A DNA stretch of 64,000 bases, taken from NCBI GenBank assembly GCA_027306915.1, contig DAHUYW010000006.1, positions 62,001-126,000 on the forward strand, given 5' to 3'. This stretch comes from Spirochaetales bacterium. Lineage in GTDB: Bacteria; Spirochaetota; Spirochaetia; DAHUYW01. The translations under genes and the position numbers were made by a program. The notes under the pieces are model-generated. The model was not told the DNA's origin. It saw nothing but the letters and a program-made list of their open reading frames with translations, and made no database searches. Shown piece after piece: positions 1 through 9,429 of the stretch (position 1 is its first letter; every line of letters begins with the position of its first letter).

Positions 1-648
1 GAACAGGACGAAGAGGTGCGCGTTTTGTATGGAAGCGTCATGCTCCATCCCAAGAGCAGCGCACGGGCGATGGAAGGGCCCTATTCTCTCATTGCTGCCG
101 GCGCGGAGCATCCGGACCAGAAGAGGACGATCGGACAACTCGCCGCCGCTCTGGTCGAACCTCAGGACAGCCTGATCATCGACGCAGGTTCCACGACCGA
201 GTATCTCGCGAAGTATCTCCCCGAGAACGTTAATTTTACGGTTCTTTGCTACTCCCTTAATATCGTTTCGGAAACCGCACGAAGGAGGAACTGCAAGTCG
301 GTCTTCTCCGGCGGCGTCTTTCATGAAAACACGATGATGTTCGAGAGTCCGGAAGGGCTGGAAGCTATCCGGAATTTCAGGGCTACAAAGGCCTTCCTGT
401 CGGCCGCCGGCGTGGACCGGCACTTCGGCGTGACGTGCCTGAATGCCTACGAGCGCGAAACAAAGAAGGTGGTGATCAAATCGTCGCAGAGGGTGATCCT
501 GCTCGCGGACTCCTCGAAGTTCGGGGTCATTCGGTCTGATTACTTTGCCGATCTTTCCGATTTCGACGAGGTCATCACCGATTCGGGAATATCTGAAGAA
601 TACGTGGAGTTCCTAAAGGCGCAGGGCATAACCCTGCGTATCGCCTGA
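1..648 (+). CDS. DeoR-family transcriptional regulator, 5' end outside window
   Basis: The reading frame is open from the first base, so the N-terminal helix-turn-helix lies outside the window. What remains is the DeoR C-terminal effector domain, which has the DeoR/ribose-5-phosphate isomerase-like fold. DAGSTT near residue 57 is the usual phosphosugar-binding loop, and the segment ending in LLADSSKFG is typical of the family. These proteins usually repress a nearby sugar operon until a phosphorylated sugar binds. The genes just downstream are an epimerase-like protein, a ribokinase and an ABC importer, which are the likely targets. The exact ligand cannot be read from sequence. Confidence 0.88.
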   Translation, partial: EQDEEVRVLYGSVMLHPKSSARAMEGPYSLIAAGAEHPDQKRTIGQLAAALVEPQDSLIIDAGSTTEYLAKYLPENVNFTVLCYSLNIVSETARRRNCKSVFSGGVFHENTMMFESPEGLEAIRNFRATKAFLSAAGVDRHFGVTCLNAYERETKKVVIKSSQRVILLADSSKFGVIRSDYFADLSDFDEVITDSGISEEYVEFLKAQGITLRIA

Positions 649-670
649 GACTCCAAACAGGGAGCAGACA

Positions 671-1750
671 ATGACCGGGCGTGTTCACCTAAGGAAGGAT
701 GATTTCCGTCGTATCGAAACCACCCTCTTCGAGCTCGACCGATTGAAAGTCAGCTCCTTTCTCTTCGGCACCGGAGTGCACGCTCTCCGGCTCGGATCAC
801 CGCGCGGGCACATTGTGGTGCTTCCCTACCAGGGCCAGCAGGTGTGGGATGCTGTCTTTGAGGGGCGTCGGCTCACCATGAAGACCTTCTTCCCGGAACC
901 GGTGGGCTCTGCAAGCCTTTTGGACTCCTACGGCGCTTTCCTTTACCACTGCGGGGCGCTGCGCATGGGCACCCCTGGGCCGGAGGATGATCATCCGCTT
1001 CACGGCGAGCTTCCCGCGGCCCCTTACCAGGAGGCGTGGATCGATTTCGGCGAAGAAAAAGGCGAACCCTACGTCGCAGTCTCAGGTTCCTTCGCTTACA
1101 CAAAGGCCTTCGGCGACAAGTACAAAGCCACACCGTCCGTGAGGTTGTACCGGGATCGGACGGTGCTCGATGTGAGCATGTTCATAGAAAACCTCGCCCA
1201 TTACCCGATGGACCTCATGTACATGTGTCACGTCAACTTCCTTCCTGCAGAGAACGGCGAGATCGTACAGACCGCCGGTTGGAATACGACCGACATGGTC
1301 GTTCGCTCGAGCATTCCTTCCCACGTCAAACCGACCAAGCAGTACCTTGCCTTTCTCGATCGACTGAAAGAGGATCCCGGTGCTACACGCATCCTGCGTC
1401 CCGAGGACGAGTACAACCCCGAGATAGTCTTCTACGTGAGAAATCTCAAGCTCGACAGCGACGGCATGACACACACTATCCAAAAGCATCCCGACGGAAC
1501 CTCCGATTACGTAAGCTACAACGGGGAGGCACTGGATCACACGGTCAGGTGGATCCTCAAACACGAAGACCAGCAGGTCCTGGGTATGGCCCTGCCTTCG
1601 ACCTGTGATCCGGAAGGCTATACGTCGGAAAAGAAAAAGGGCAACGTGCGTACGATCGCGTCCATGGGGAAGGTCGCCTTCTCGATCCGAACCGGGTTCC
1701 TGGACGCCGCTCAGACGAAGCAGATGGAATCCAAAATTCGTTCGCTCTGA
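671..1750 (+). CDS. DUF4432 / aldose 1-epimerase-like protein
   Basis: This 359-residue protein resembles the DUF4432 family, a galactose-mutarotase-like beta-sandwich group found beside sugar kinases and importers. Family-like features are the LPYQGQQVWD stretch near residue 60 and the CHVNFLP segment near residue 180, where mutarotases carry a catalytic histidine. A GGGAG Shine-Dalgarno lies just before the ATG. The gene sits 22 bases after the DeoR gene and 50 before the ribokinase, so the three probably form one transcript. A role in interconverting sugar anomers or epimers before phosphorylation is inferred. The substrate is unknown. Confidence 0.7.
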   Translation: MTGRVHLRKDDFRRIETTLFELDRLKVSSFLFGTGVHALRLGSPRGHIVVLPYQGQQVWDAVFEGRRLTMKTFFPEPVGSASLLDSYGAFLYHCGALRMGTPGPEDDHPLHGELPAAPYQEAWIDFGEEKGEPYVAVSGSFAYTKAFGDKYKATPSVRLYRDRTVLDVSMFIENLAHYPMDLMYMCHVNFLPAENGEIVQTAGWNTTDMVVRSSIPSHVKPTKQYLAFLDRLKEDPGATRILRPEDEYNPEIVFYVRNLKLDSDGMTHTIQKHPDGTSDYVSYNGEALDHTVRWILKHEDQQVLGMALPSTCDPEGYTSEKKKGNVRTIASMGKVAFSIRTGFLDAAQTKQMESKIRSL

Positions 1751-1800
1751 GCCTTCGTGAGGCGGCGCGCGCCGCGTAGGCAGATGAAGGGGGCAAGGGA

Positions 1801-2721
1801 ATGAAGAGACCAAGAATCACCATAGTCGGCAGCAACATGGTGGACCTGATTACCTACATTGACCGCATGCCGCGGGAGGGGGAAACGATCACGGCTCCCC
1901 GCTTCGAGATGGGCTTCGGCGGCAAGGGGGCAAATCAGGCGGTGGCTGCCGCCCTACTGGGGGCCGAAGTGCACATGGTCACCAAGGTCGGAGACGATCT
2001 CTTCGGGCCGAATACCAAGCGGAACCTGGAGGGCTTCGGCATAGACACCACCTATGTAGAGACGGTCCCCGGGGTCTCGAGCGGCGTAGCGCCGATCTTC
2101 GTCGACCGGAGCTCGAAGAACAGCATCCTCATCATCAAGGGTGCGAACGCCCATCTTCGGCCCGAAGATGTCGAGAGGGCCAAGAACACCATTCTTGCAA
2201 GTGACATTGTTGTCTTGCAGCTGGAAGTGCAGCTTGCGACGGTGTACTACACGATCGCGCTGTGCTCCGCAGACAACATACCGGTGATCCTGAATCCTGC
2301 GCCGGCCGATCCCACACTCGACGTGCAGAAGATCAAGAGCGTGGCCATCTTCGCTCCGAACGAGACGGAGCTCCAGACGCTGACAGGCACATCCATCGAC
2401 AGCATCGAGGAGGCAAAGGCCGCCGGACGCACCCTGCTCGCCCAGGGCTTGAGCCGGATCATCGTCACCCTCGGCGAGAAGGGATCTCTCCTCCTCACGC
2501 CGACGAGCGAAGCGCTTGTTCCGCCACTCCTGGTCGAAAGCACCGACACCACGGGGGCAGGCGACGCCTTCATCGGTTGTCTTGCTACCTACTACATCGA
2601 GACTGGCGATCTCATGAAGGCGATGGAATATGCCAATCGGTATGCGGCCCTGTCAACGGCGAAGCCCGGAACACAGAAGTCGTTCCTCGCCCGAAAGAGC
2701 TTCGAAAAAACGCTCCAATAG
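1801..2721 (+). CDS. rbsK: Ribokinase-like PfkB carbohydrate kinase
   Basis: A PfkB-family sugar kinase of 306 residues, the normal ribokinase length. The N-terminal substrate motif GGKGANQAVAAA (about residues 40-51) and the C-terminal DTTGAGDAFIG motif, whose Asp is the catalytic base, are both intact. NPAPADP, in the middle, is also typical of ribokinases. The enzyme should phosphorylate ribose or a similar pentose at C5 with ATP in the cytoplasm. It closes the regulator/epimerase/kinase set. The following ABC importer has its own promoter. Ribokinase is the best match, but a related sugar kinase specificity is possible. Confidence 0.88.
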   Translation: MKRPRITIVGSNMVDLITYIDRMPREGETITAPRFEMGFGGKGANQAVAAALLGAEVHMVTKVGDDLFGPNTKRNLEGFGIDTTYVETVPGVSSGVAPIFVDRSSKNSILIIKGANAHLRPEDVERAKNTILASDIVVLQLEVQLATVYYTIALCSADNIPVILNPAPADPTLDVQKIKSVAIFAPNETELQTLTGTSIDSIEEAKAAGRTLLAQGLSRIIVTLGEKGSLLLTPTSEALVPPLLVESTDTTGAGDAFIGCLATYYIETGDLMKAMEYANRYAALSTAKPGTQKSFLARKSFEKTLQ

Positions 2722-2873
2722 CGCGCTCGGTCGCCTTTTCGCGGTGACGCCACGGGTCCGAGCTCCACAGATCGGCAATAGCTTCCTCTGCACGCCGGTA
2801 GGCCGAACACCTTTGCGAAAATCATGAAAGAAATCCGGGAATGTGAAGTTGTCATTACGGGATAGCATTTTTC

Positions 2874-2901
2874 TTGACAAACGGATGACATGATCCATAA
2901 T
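2874..2901 (+). promoter_or_regulatory. Sigma70-type promoter of the ABC sugar importer
   Basis: A consensus -35 TTGACA (2874-2879) is followed by CATAAT (2896-2901) after 16 bases. A frame-shifted ATAATA reading with a 17-base spacer is also possible. A strong Shine-Dalgarno AAGGAGGAG (2926-2934) lies 7 bases before the ATG of the binding-protein gene. The importer can therefore be transcribed independently of the upstream kinase operon. Confidence 0.7.
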
Positions 2902-2941
2902 AAAACGAGTGACAATGGAGTAGATAAGGAGGAGCTCAAGT

Positions 2942-4573
2942 ATGGAAAAACGATTCAAGCTGCTTGTGGCCTTTGTCGCCCTCAGCATGATCTGGGCCGC
3001 CTTCGTTTTCGCGGGTGGTCAGAAAGAGCAACCGGCGCCGACTACGACGACCCCGGCCGCGACTACCACAGAGCCGACTGCCGCAGCGACAACCGTGGCT
3101 GCCGCCTACACCCAGGGCATTCCGGCGGATGTGTTGAATCATCAGGCCGATCTGAACGAATTCTTCCCGAACGGGATCGGCGGGGCGTCATACAATGGCG
3201 TCCACCTCGTAGCGGTCACCCAGACCGGACCGCAGATCGCCGGCCCCATGCAGGAATACAAGGCGATGTGGGAAAAGAAGACCGGGGGAACGGTTGAAGT
3301 CCAGACCTTCCCGTTCGGCGACCTGTTCCAGAAGATCCGTACGGCCTTCCTTTCGGGCGCCAATCCGTTCGACGTCCTTGTTTACGCATCGGACTGGGCG
3401 GGCGACGTCATGGGGTCGGGCTATGTCGTCGAGGTTCCGAAGAAGATCGAGGATGAGATGGGCTACAAGTACCTCATCCCCGCCTATCACCAGCGGACCC
3501 TTTCTTGGGGCGGCAAGACCTACGGTCTGCCCTACGACGGCGACGCTCACATGATGTACTATCGCAAGGACCTGCTCACCAATCCGACCTACCAGGCTCA
3601 GTTCAAGGAGCAGTTCGGCTACGATCTGCCTGTGCCGCCCAAAACCTGGCAGCAGTACTACGACATAGCGAAATTCTTCAACGGCAAGACGATTGACGGT
3701 CAAACCATCTACGGCGCCGGCACCGCGTTCAAGCCCCACGCCCAGTCCTACTGGACCTACCTGGGCATCGCGGCATCCTTCTCCAAGATGCCGGGAAATC
3801 CCGCCTACTTCTTCGATCCAAACACCATGAAGCCTCTCATCAACGGACCTGGCTTCGTCAAGGCGCTCGATCTTTACACCTCACTCGTCAAGGTGGGCCC
3901 GCCGGGAGTCCTCAACTGGGACGTGGGTGATATCCGCTCCAACTTCCCGGCAGGCAAGGTCGTCGAGGCCATCGACTGGGGCGATGTCGGACCGCTTGCT
4001 TCGGATCCAAACTCCTCGGTCGTAGTCGGAAAGTGGGGCTCCGCCATGGAGCCGGGAGTCGACCAGTATTGGGACTACAAGAACAGCGCATGGATGAACG
4101 GCTACAACCAGGCGCCCTACCTCGCCTTCGGCGGATGGATTCAAGGAGTCACCAGCACCTCGAAGAACAAGGATGCAGCCCTGGATTTTGCCGCCTTCAT
4201 GGGCAATCTGAACATGAGCCTCAGGCTGTGCGTGGAGCCGGGGACCGGTGTCAACCCCCACTTCTTTAGCGATTTGAACAATCTCGCACCGTGGACGAAG
4301 CTCGGCATGACAGCGCCGGAAGCAAAGGAATACCTCGACGCCATCGGCAACATCATCGGCAACTCGAACAACGTCGTCGATCTGCGCATCCCAGGTGCCG
4401 CTGAGTACTTCGATGCTCTCGACACGCAGCTCGCCCAAGCCGTCGCCGGCCAGATCAGCTCACAGGCGGCACTCGATGCCGCTGCACAGCAGTGGGACCA
4501 GATCACCAACCGGTTGGGACGCGATCAGCAGTTGAAGCTGTACCGCCAGATGCTTGGCTTGCCGCCGCAGTAG
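2942..4573 (+). CDS. ABC sugar transporter, extracellular substrate-binding protein
   Basis: A secreted binding protein of the MalE-like family 1 group, 543 residues, longer than the usual 400-450. The signal peptide (about residues 1-24) ends in FVFAGGQKE. There is no lipobox cysteine, so signal peptidase I cleavage after Ala is expected. A Thr/Ala/Pro-rich linker (about 30-60) separates it from the folded domain, which contains the family-like SGANPFDVLVYASDW and GKTYGLPYDGD stretches. It captures a sugar in the periplasm for the two permeases that follow. The ligand is unknown, but the neighbouring ribokinase and epimerase point to a pentose or its glycoside. Confidence 0.88.
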   Translation: MEKRFKLLVAFVALSMIWAAFVFAGGQKEQPAPTTTTPAATTTEPTAAATTVAAAYTQGIPADVLNHQADLNEFFPNGIGGASYNGVHLVAVTQTGPQIAGPMQEYKAMWEKKTGGTVEVQTFPFGDLFQKIRTAFLSGANPFDVLVYASDWAGDVMGSGYVVEVPKKIEDEMGYKYLIPAYHQRTLSWGGKTYGLPYDGDAHMMYYRKDLLTNPTYQAQFKEQFGYDLPVPPKTWQQYYDIAKFFNGKTIDGQTIYGAGTAFKPHAQSYWTYLGIAASFSKMPGNPAYFFDPNTMKPLINGPGFVKALDLYTSLVKVGPPGVLNWDVGDIRSNFPAGKVVEAIDWGDVGPLASDPNSSVVVGKWGSAMEPGVDQYWDYKNSAWMNGYNQAPYLAFGGWIQGVTSTSKNKDAALDFAAFMGNLNMSLRLCVEPGTGVNPHFFSDLNNLAPWTKLGMTAPEAKEYLDAIGNIIGNSNNVVDLRIPGAAEYFDALDTQLAQAVAGQISSQAALDAAAQQWDQITNRLGRDQQLKLYRQMLGLPPQ

Positions 4574-4590
4574 GCACTACCGATCCTTGT

Positions 4591-4621
4591 GCCGGCGGGT
4601 GGCCGAAAGGCGCCCGCCGGC
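4591..4621 (+). promoter_or_regulatory. Intercistronic GC-rich hairpin after the binding-protein gene
   Basis: GCCGGCGGG pairs with CCCGCCGGC in a nine-base-pair stem, extended by GCC/GGC around a GAAA loop. The following sequence has only a weak T-rich stretch. It sits 17 bases after the binding-protein stop and before the permeases, where such hairpins commonly stabilise the upstream message or partly terminate transcription so that more binding protein than permease is made. Function is inferred from position. Confidence 0.45.
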
Positions 4622-4692
4622 GAATTGTTTATTGGACGAAGCAAGAAGGTACAGTTCACGTCTTGTGATTCACATCCAGTAAGGGCAAAGCT

Positions 4693-5640
4693 GTGCGCGA
4701 GCGCGAAGTAGACAGTCAAACCAAGAACATCATGAAACGCCCGCGGCCATCCGACCGCGGTCATCTTCCCCGGGACAACAGCAAATACCTCTTCATCCTG
4801 CCGGCCACGATCATGATCCTGGCCTTCTCTATTTTCCCGCTGTTGTTTTCGCTGGCCTTGAGCTTCGTCAGCTGGGACTTAAGCCGCCTGACGGGGGGGA
4901 TTATATTCGTCGGGTTGAACAACTTCGCCCAGTTGCTCTCCGATGCACGCTTCTGGAATACGGCGAAGGTGACCGGGATCTTCGTGGTCGGCGGAGTGGC
5001 GCTGCAGTACGTGGTCGGCCTGAGCATCGCGCTGCTGCTGAATCAGACTATCCGCTTCCGCCGCTTTTTCCGCGTGGTCTTCCTTATGCCCATGATGTTG
5101 ACTCCGGCTGCCGTCGGCTACTTGGGACGCATGCTGTTCAACGAGACCCAGGGGCCGGTCAACGATCTCATCAAGCATCTGGGCGGACCGATGGTCCCGT
5201 GGTTAAGCAACTCGATCGTCGCCCTGCCCACTCTGATCCTGGTCGACACCTGGGAGTGGGTGCCGTTCATGATCATCGTTCTTCTCGCAGGATTGCAGTC
5301 GTTGCCACCCGACGTCTTCGAGGCGGCGGCCGTCGACGGCGCCACGACCTTTCAGATCTTCCGCCGCATTACTTTCCCGATGCTCCTCCCGACGTCGGTC
5401 ACCGTCGTGCTGATCAGGGGCCTCGAGGCCTTCAAGCTGTTCGACATAGTCGCGGTCATGACGGGGGGCGGCCCCGGCAATTCCACCGAGTCCGTGACCT
5501 GGTACGCGTACCTGACGGCGCTGACCTTCGGTCGGCTGGGCTACGCCTCGGCGATTGCCTACTGTCTGCTCATCATGGTGGTCATATTCTCCATGCTGTT
5601 CCTGAGGGTGATGCGAGACCGCATCGCGGCCACACAGTAG
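4693..5640 (+). CDS. ABC sugar transporter permease, MalF type
   Basis: An integral membrane permease of 315 residues with about six hydrophobic segments, starting near residue 35. The cytoplasmic coupling loop EAAAVDGATTFQIFRRI carries the EAA motif that docks the ATPase. The GTG start at 4693 has an AAGGG Shine-Dalgarno. An internal ATG at 4732 is the alternative and would remove 13 residues. It pairs with the next gene to form the heterodimeric channel. No ATPase gene is present in the locus, so a shared MsmK/UgpC-like ATPase encoded elsewhere is likely. Confidence 0.9.
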   Translation: MREREVDSQTKNIMKRPRPSDRGHLPRDNSKYLFILPATIMILAFSIFPLLFSLALSFVSWDLSRLTGGIIFVGLNNFAQLLSDARFWNTAKVTGIFVVGGVALQYVVGLSIALLLNQTIRFRRFFRVVFLMPMMLTPAAVGYLGRMLFNETQGPVNDLIKHLGGPMVPWLSNSIVALPTLILVDTWEWVPFMIIVLLAGLQSLPPDVFEAAAVDGATTFQIFRRITFPMLLPTSVTVVLIRGLEAFKLFDIVAVMTGGGPGNSTESVTWYAYLTALTFGRLGYASAIAYCLLIMVVIFSMLFLRVMRDRIAATQ

Positions 5641-5651
5641 CGAGGTTGGAC

Positions 5652-6533
5652 ATGCACCTGCATTTGACGAAAAGCCAGCGACGCCGCATTTGGCGCACGA
5701 TCACCTATATTCTTCTTTTTGCATGGGCGATCGTCGCGCTCTTTCCCCTCTATTGGCTGCTTATCACCTCGTTCAAGCAGCCCATAGCGGTTTTCCAGGG
5801 CCCGAAGTACCTCCCCTGGATCGACTTCAAGCCGACCCTCAACGCCTGGAAGTTTCTGCTCACCGGTCCGGGCCACGACGCCGTTTTGCGGGATTGGAGG
5901 AACAGCGCGATCGAGGCTATCACCAGTGCCCTGCTCGCGGTTTCCATCGGCTCTATGGCCGGCTATGCTCTGACTCGCTTCACCTATCGAATACGCATGC
6001 TGAGATGGAAGAACAAGGACATCGCCTTCTGGATCATCTCCCAGCGCATGCTCCCGCCGGTGGTGGTCGTGCTTCCCTTCCTCATCATGTACCGCTTCGT
6101 GGGGTTGGTGGACACCTATCTCGGGATGATTCTCGCCTACACGGTTTTCAACTTACCCTTTGCCGTCTGGATCATGCGGGATTTCTTCGCCGGACTTCCC
6201 GTGGATCTCGAAGAGAGCGCCCTCATCGAGGGGGCATCGCGCTTCAAGGCCTTCCGCCTCATCGTGCTGCCGCTCGCAACTCCGGGCCTCGTGGCGACAT
6301 TTCTCTTCTGCATGATGTTCGCCTGGAACGACTACCTCTTTGCATTGATGCTCACCTTCAGCCATGCATCGACCCTGCCGATGTACATCGCCGGCGAGGG
6401 CACCCAGTCGTACGGACCGCAGTGGTGGTACCTCTCCGCGCTGTCGCTGATGGCGGTCGTGCCCATGGCGATAGTCGCCGTCTTCGTCGAGCGCTACATC
6501 AGCCGCGGGCTCGTCGTTGGCGCGATCAAGTAG
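5652..6533 (+). CDS. ABC sugar transporter permease, MalG type
   Basis: A 293-residue permease with six predicted membrane segments and the coupling motif EESALIEGASRFKAFR near residues 190-205. The start is set at the ATG at 5652, 11 bases after the preceding permease stop. The same frame stays open upstream inside the MalF-type gene, but that part does not resemble a protein. It forms the transmembrane channel with the MalF-type subunit and is the last gene of the importer operon. Confidence 0.9.
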   Translation: MHLHLTKSQRRRIWRTITYILLFAWAIVALFPLYWLLITSFKQPIAVFQGPKYLPWIDFKPTLNAWKFLLTGPGHDAVLRDWRNSAIEAITSALLAVSIGSMAGYALTRFTYRIRMLRWKNKDIAFWIISQRMLPPVVVVLPFLIMYRFVGLVDTYLGMILAYTVFNLPFAVWIMRDFFAGLPVDLEESALIEGASRFKAFRLIVLPLATPGLVATFLFCMMFAWNDYLFALMLTFSHASTLPMYIAGEGTQSYGPQWWYLSALSLMAVVPMAIVAVFVERYISRGLVVGAIK

Positions 6534-6626
6534 GCTCCAGCTCGCGATCCGCCTTTCCCAGCCGATGCGCTCGTGCGGCCCGACGAGGCGTTCCGCTTCG
6601 CGGCCCGCCCGTCGATTGGCGCCCTC

Positions 6627-7934
6627 CTACTCCACCTTGGCGTATATGAGGGGAAGCGCTCGGGGCTTTTCGGGAGCGATTTCTACCGCCGCCGCGAATC
6701 TCCGGAGGGCCTCCTCGAGGCCCGACTCATCGTTGACATGAAAGAGGGCGATCGGCTCACCGCGCTCGACCCGGTCGCCGAGGCGTTTTGATAGCCAGAT
6801 TCCCACGGCCGGATCGATCCGATCCTCCTTCTTTTCCCGTCCCGCCCCAAGGAGGAGCGCCGAGATGCCTATTGCCTGGGTGTCCATGCGCGCGAGGTAG
6901 CCGCCCTCCTGCGCCTTCACCTCGACGCGGCGCCGCGCGTGAGGAAGCAGCGTTACGTCGTCGCAGACGCGTGGCTCTCCTCCTTCAGCCTCGATCATCC
7001 GAGCGAGGCGTGCAAGCGCGGCGCCGCTCGCGAGCGCCTGGTCAAGCCGCGCGAGCGCCTCATCCTCGGTCGAGCAGATACCGCAGGCCTGGAGCATCTG
7101 GCTCGCAAGGGCAAAGGAGACGGTGGTGAGATCGGTCCCTCGATGGCTGCCCTGGAGAATCTCGATCGCTTCCTGCACCTCGATCGCGTTGCCGATGGCG
7201 TTTCCGAGAGGCTGGTTCATGTCGGTCACGAGGGCAAGGGTGCGCCTGCCGGCGAGCCGGCCGATGTCGACCATGGTGCGGGCGAGCTCACTTGCCTCAC
7301 GCGGCTCGCGCATGAACGCGCCGCTGCCGGTCTTCACGTCGAGAACTATCGCGTCGGCGCCCGAGGCGATCTTCTTGCTCATGATGCTGCTCGCGATCAA
7401 AGAGATGTTGTCGACGGTCTCGGTGACATCGCGAAGGGAGTAGAGCTTCTTGTCCGCCGGAACGAGGTTAGCGGTCTGCCCGATTATCGCAAGCCCGCAG
7501 TCCGCGACTATCTCGACGAAGCGCTCCATGGTCTGGCTTACGGAAAAGCCGGGAATGGCCTCGAGCTTATCGAGAGTCCCGCCGGTGTGGCCCAGGCCGC
7601 GGCCGGACATTTTTGCAACCCTTCCCCCGCAGGCGGCGACGAGGGGAGCGACGACGAGGGTTGTGGTGTCGGCAACCCCTCCGGTCGAGTGCTTGTCCAC
7701 CTTGACCCCGGGTATGGCGGAGAGATCGATCTGATCGCCCGAGCGCGCCATGGCAAGGGTAAGCTCGGTTGTCTCCTCCTTGTTCATGCCGCGGAACCAG
7801 ACGGCCATGAGAAACGCCGCCATCTGGTAGTCCGGGATCGTGTCGTTCACGTAGCTCCGAACGATGAAGTCAATCTCCTCGCTGCTTAGAGATTCGCCGT
7901 TTCGCTTCTTTCGAAGGATGTCGATGACGTGCAT
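6627..7934 (-). CDS. deoA: Pyrimidine-nucleoside (thymidine) phosphorylase
   Basis: A 435-residue enzyme of the thymidine/pyrimidine-nucleoside phosphorylase family, which splits thymidine, uridine or deoxyuridine with phosphate to base plus (deoxy)ribose 1-phosphate. Visible signatures are KHSTGGVADTTT and KMSGRGLGHTGGTLDKLE (phosphate and substrate loops), with DVKTGSGAFM in the middle. The start is the ATG at 7934 giving MHVIDILRKKRNGE. The frame is open further upstream but has no family similarity there. A -35/-10 pair ends 6 bases before this ATG, suggesting a leaderless message. With deoD, add and the thymidine kinase it forms the nucleoside-salvage theme of this window. Confidence 0.93.
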   Translation of the reverse strand: MHVIDILRKKRNGESLSSEEIDFIVRSYVNDTIPDYQMAAFLMAVWFRGMNKEETTELTLAMARSGDQIDLSAIPGVKVDKHSTGGVADTTTLVVAPLVAACGGRVAKMSGRGLGHTGGTLDKLEAIPGFSVSQTMERFVEIVADCGLAIIGQTANLVPADKKLYSLRDVTETVDNISLIASSIMSKKIASGADAIVLDVKTGSGAFMREPREASELARTMVDIGRLAGRRTLALVTDMNQPLGNAIGNAIEVQEAIEILQGSHRGTDLTTVSFALASQMLQACGICSTEDEALARLDQALASGAALARLARMIEAEGGEPRVCDDVTLLPHARRRVEVKAQEGGYLARMDTQAIGISALLLGAGREKKEDRIDPAVGIWLSKRLGDRVERGEPIALFHVNDESGLEEALRRFAAAVEIAPEKPRALPLIYAKVE

Positions 7935-7940
7935 GTCGCA

Positions 7941-7969
7941 AGTGTAGAAGGAACCATCTGCCGCGGCAA
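7941..7969 (-). promoter_or_regulatory. Candidate leaderless promoter of deoA
   Basis: On the minus strand TTGCCG (7964-7969) and TACACT (7941-7946) are 17 bases apart. The -10 box ends 6 bases before the deoA ATG, so transcription would begin at or next to the start codon. No Shine-Dalgarno is present in between. Confidence 0.5.
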
Positions 7970-8193
7970 GGCAGCCGCGTCGGCGATCGCTTCCGCCGGC
8001 GGGCGGCAACCGCGGCGGTTGGACCCTGCCGCGCCGATTCGTCGCGAGCGGCGACCTCCCTAGGCCGGCTGCCGGAGGCTGGATGCCGGCCTCCCTTCGA
8101 GCTTATTGCCACGCGCGGAAAATCCTGTCAGGATGAGCCCGCCCGGTGGCCGAGGAAAGCGGGCGGATCGCGATACAAAAAGGAGAGGCAGCA

Positions 8194-9420
8194 ATGGGCT
8201 CACCGGAAGTTGCGCTTGGAAGGCGTGCAGCGGGGAGATCGCGGACACCGTTTCGAATCGTCATCGCCGTGGCTTTATGCCTGGCGGCGGGCGGGAACCT
8301 CTTTGGTCAATCAAATGACAAGGCGGGAAGCGACGGGTCGAAGAGCGGCAGCCCTTGGTCCTTTTCGGTTGCGTCCATCAGAACCTACTGGTTCGGCCTG
8401 GTTCCGACGGGGCTCGACACGGTGCTCCAGTACAAGGGGCTCACCATCGTTCCGGGGCTCGAGACCATCCTCGAAAACGATGCCGGGGCCGGCTACCAGT
8501 ACAACTACTTCTTTCGGAACGCCAACGGTGCTCCCGTGGTCGGCAGCGACGCGGGGACAGCCTTCTCGCAGTTTGAGGTAGTCGACGATCTTGGCATCCG
8601 CCAGGGCATCTTGTGGAATCCTAAGCTCCGGCGCAATCTCCTCGAAGGCTTTGCCTTCTACCGCTTTCACTACGATTATGACTACCAGGACCCCACCCAG
8701 AACCAGCTGATCTTTCAGTCGAGCTTTCCCGACGCCCGGCAGGCGCTCTTCAACTCGTTAATGGGCGGCTTCTCCTACAATACGACAGTCCAGGATAAGA
8801 TTCACGCCACCTGGAACGGCACCTACGGCGAGGCCAGCGCCGAATGGGGGCCGCGCGCCTTTCTCAACACGATCGGGCAGGCCGACTTCTACCGTCTAAA
8901 CCTCACCGCCTGGGGGTTCAAGACCTTCTACACCTCGACTACCAAGACAAAAGCAAACCTCTTCAGCCTCTACGGCGCCTACCAGGTCAGGGTCGACTAC
9001 GCCGGCGGCAGCTCCATCCCAATCTACGTCATGCAGACCTTCGGCGGACGCTATTTCCACCTCCGCTACGGCCTCGGTGATGCAGTCCGCGGCTTCGAGC
9101 AGGGAGCCTACGACACGAACTTCAAGGCTGCGGTAAACTTCGACCTTCGCGCGACCGGCCCGGGGGTCTACTGGCCCCTGCTCATTCACGGCTACCTCAT
9201 ACCCGGCCTCTATACCTTCCTCGACGGCGGTTACTACAACGACTACTTCGGCGATCCCGCGGGCACCCCGGGGGGATTCCTAGTTTCGACGGGGGTCGGG
9301 GCCTATGTCGATGTGCTCGGCCTTGGCAACGTAACCGCGCTGATCGGCTTTCCTCTCTACGGCCGTCGGGTCGATGGGGCGCCCTACGCGCTCGTGTTTC
9401 ACTTCCACCTGCAGATGTAG
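8194..9420 (+). CDS. Secreted, probable outer-membrane beta-barrel protein
   Basis: I do not recognise a named family. The ATG at 8194 is preferred because AGGAGAGG (8181-8188) lies 5 bases before it. It gives 408 residues with a basic, then hydrophobic signal peptide ending near NLFGQS. The mature part is rich in Tyr, Phe, Gly and alternating polar/hydrophobic stretches, has few charged helices and ends in an alternating strand, VFHFHLQM, all consistent with an outer-membrane beta-barrel. Spirochaetes have many such lineage-specific proteins. A perfect inverted repeat, ATCCTG-T-CAGGAT (8122-8134), lies about 60 bases upstream and could be an operator. Function is unknown. Confidence 0.65.
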   Translation: MGSPEVALGRRAAGRSRTPFRIVIAVALCLAAGGNLFGQSNDKAGSDGSKSGSPWSFSVASIRTYWFGLVPTGLDTVLQYKGLTIVPGLETILENDAGAGYQYNYFFRNANGAPVVGSDAGTAFSQFEVVDDLGIRQGILWNPKLRRNLLEGFAFYRFHYDYDYQDPTQNQLIFQSSFPDARQALFNSLMGGFSYNTTVQDKIHATWNGTYGEASAEWGPRAFLNTIGQADFYRLNLTAWGFKTFYTSTTKTKANLFSLYGAYQVRVDYAGGSSIPIYVMQTFGGRYFHLRYGLGDAVRGFEQGAYDTNFKAAVNFDLRATGPGVYWPLLIHGYLIPGLYTFLDGGYYNDYFGDPAGTPGGFLVSTGVGAYVDVLGLGNVTALIGFPLYGRRVDGAPYALVFHFHLQM

Positions 9421-9429
9421 GAGAGCGCG

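Noticed and set aside
5199..6533. 444-residue version of the MalG-type permease
   Set aside because: The first 151 residues are an off-frame reading of the MalF-type gene, and the ATG at 5652 gives the family length.
8122..8134. Inverted repeat ATCCTG-T-CAGGAT upstream of the barrel-like gene
   Set aside because: It could be an operator, but it is a single copy with no regulator gene beside it and no clear promoter, so it is mentioned only in that gene's entry.
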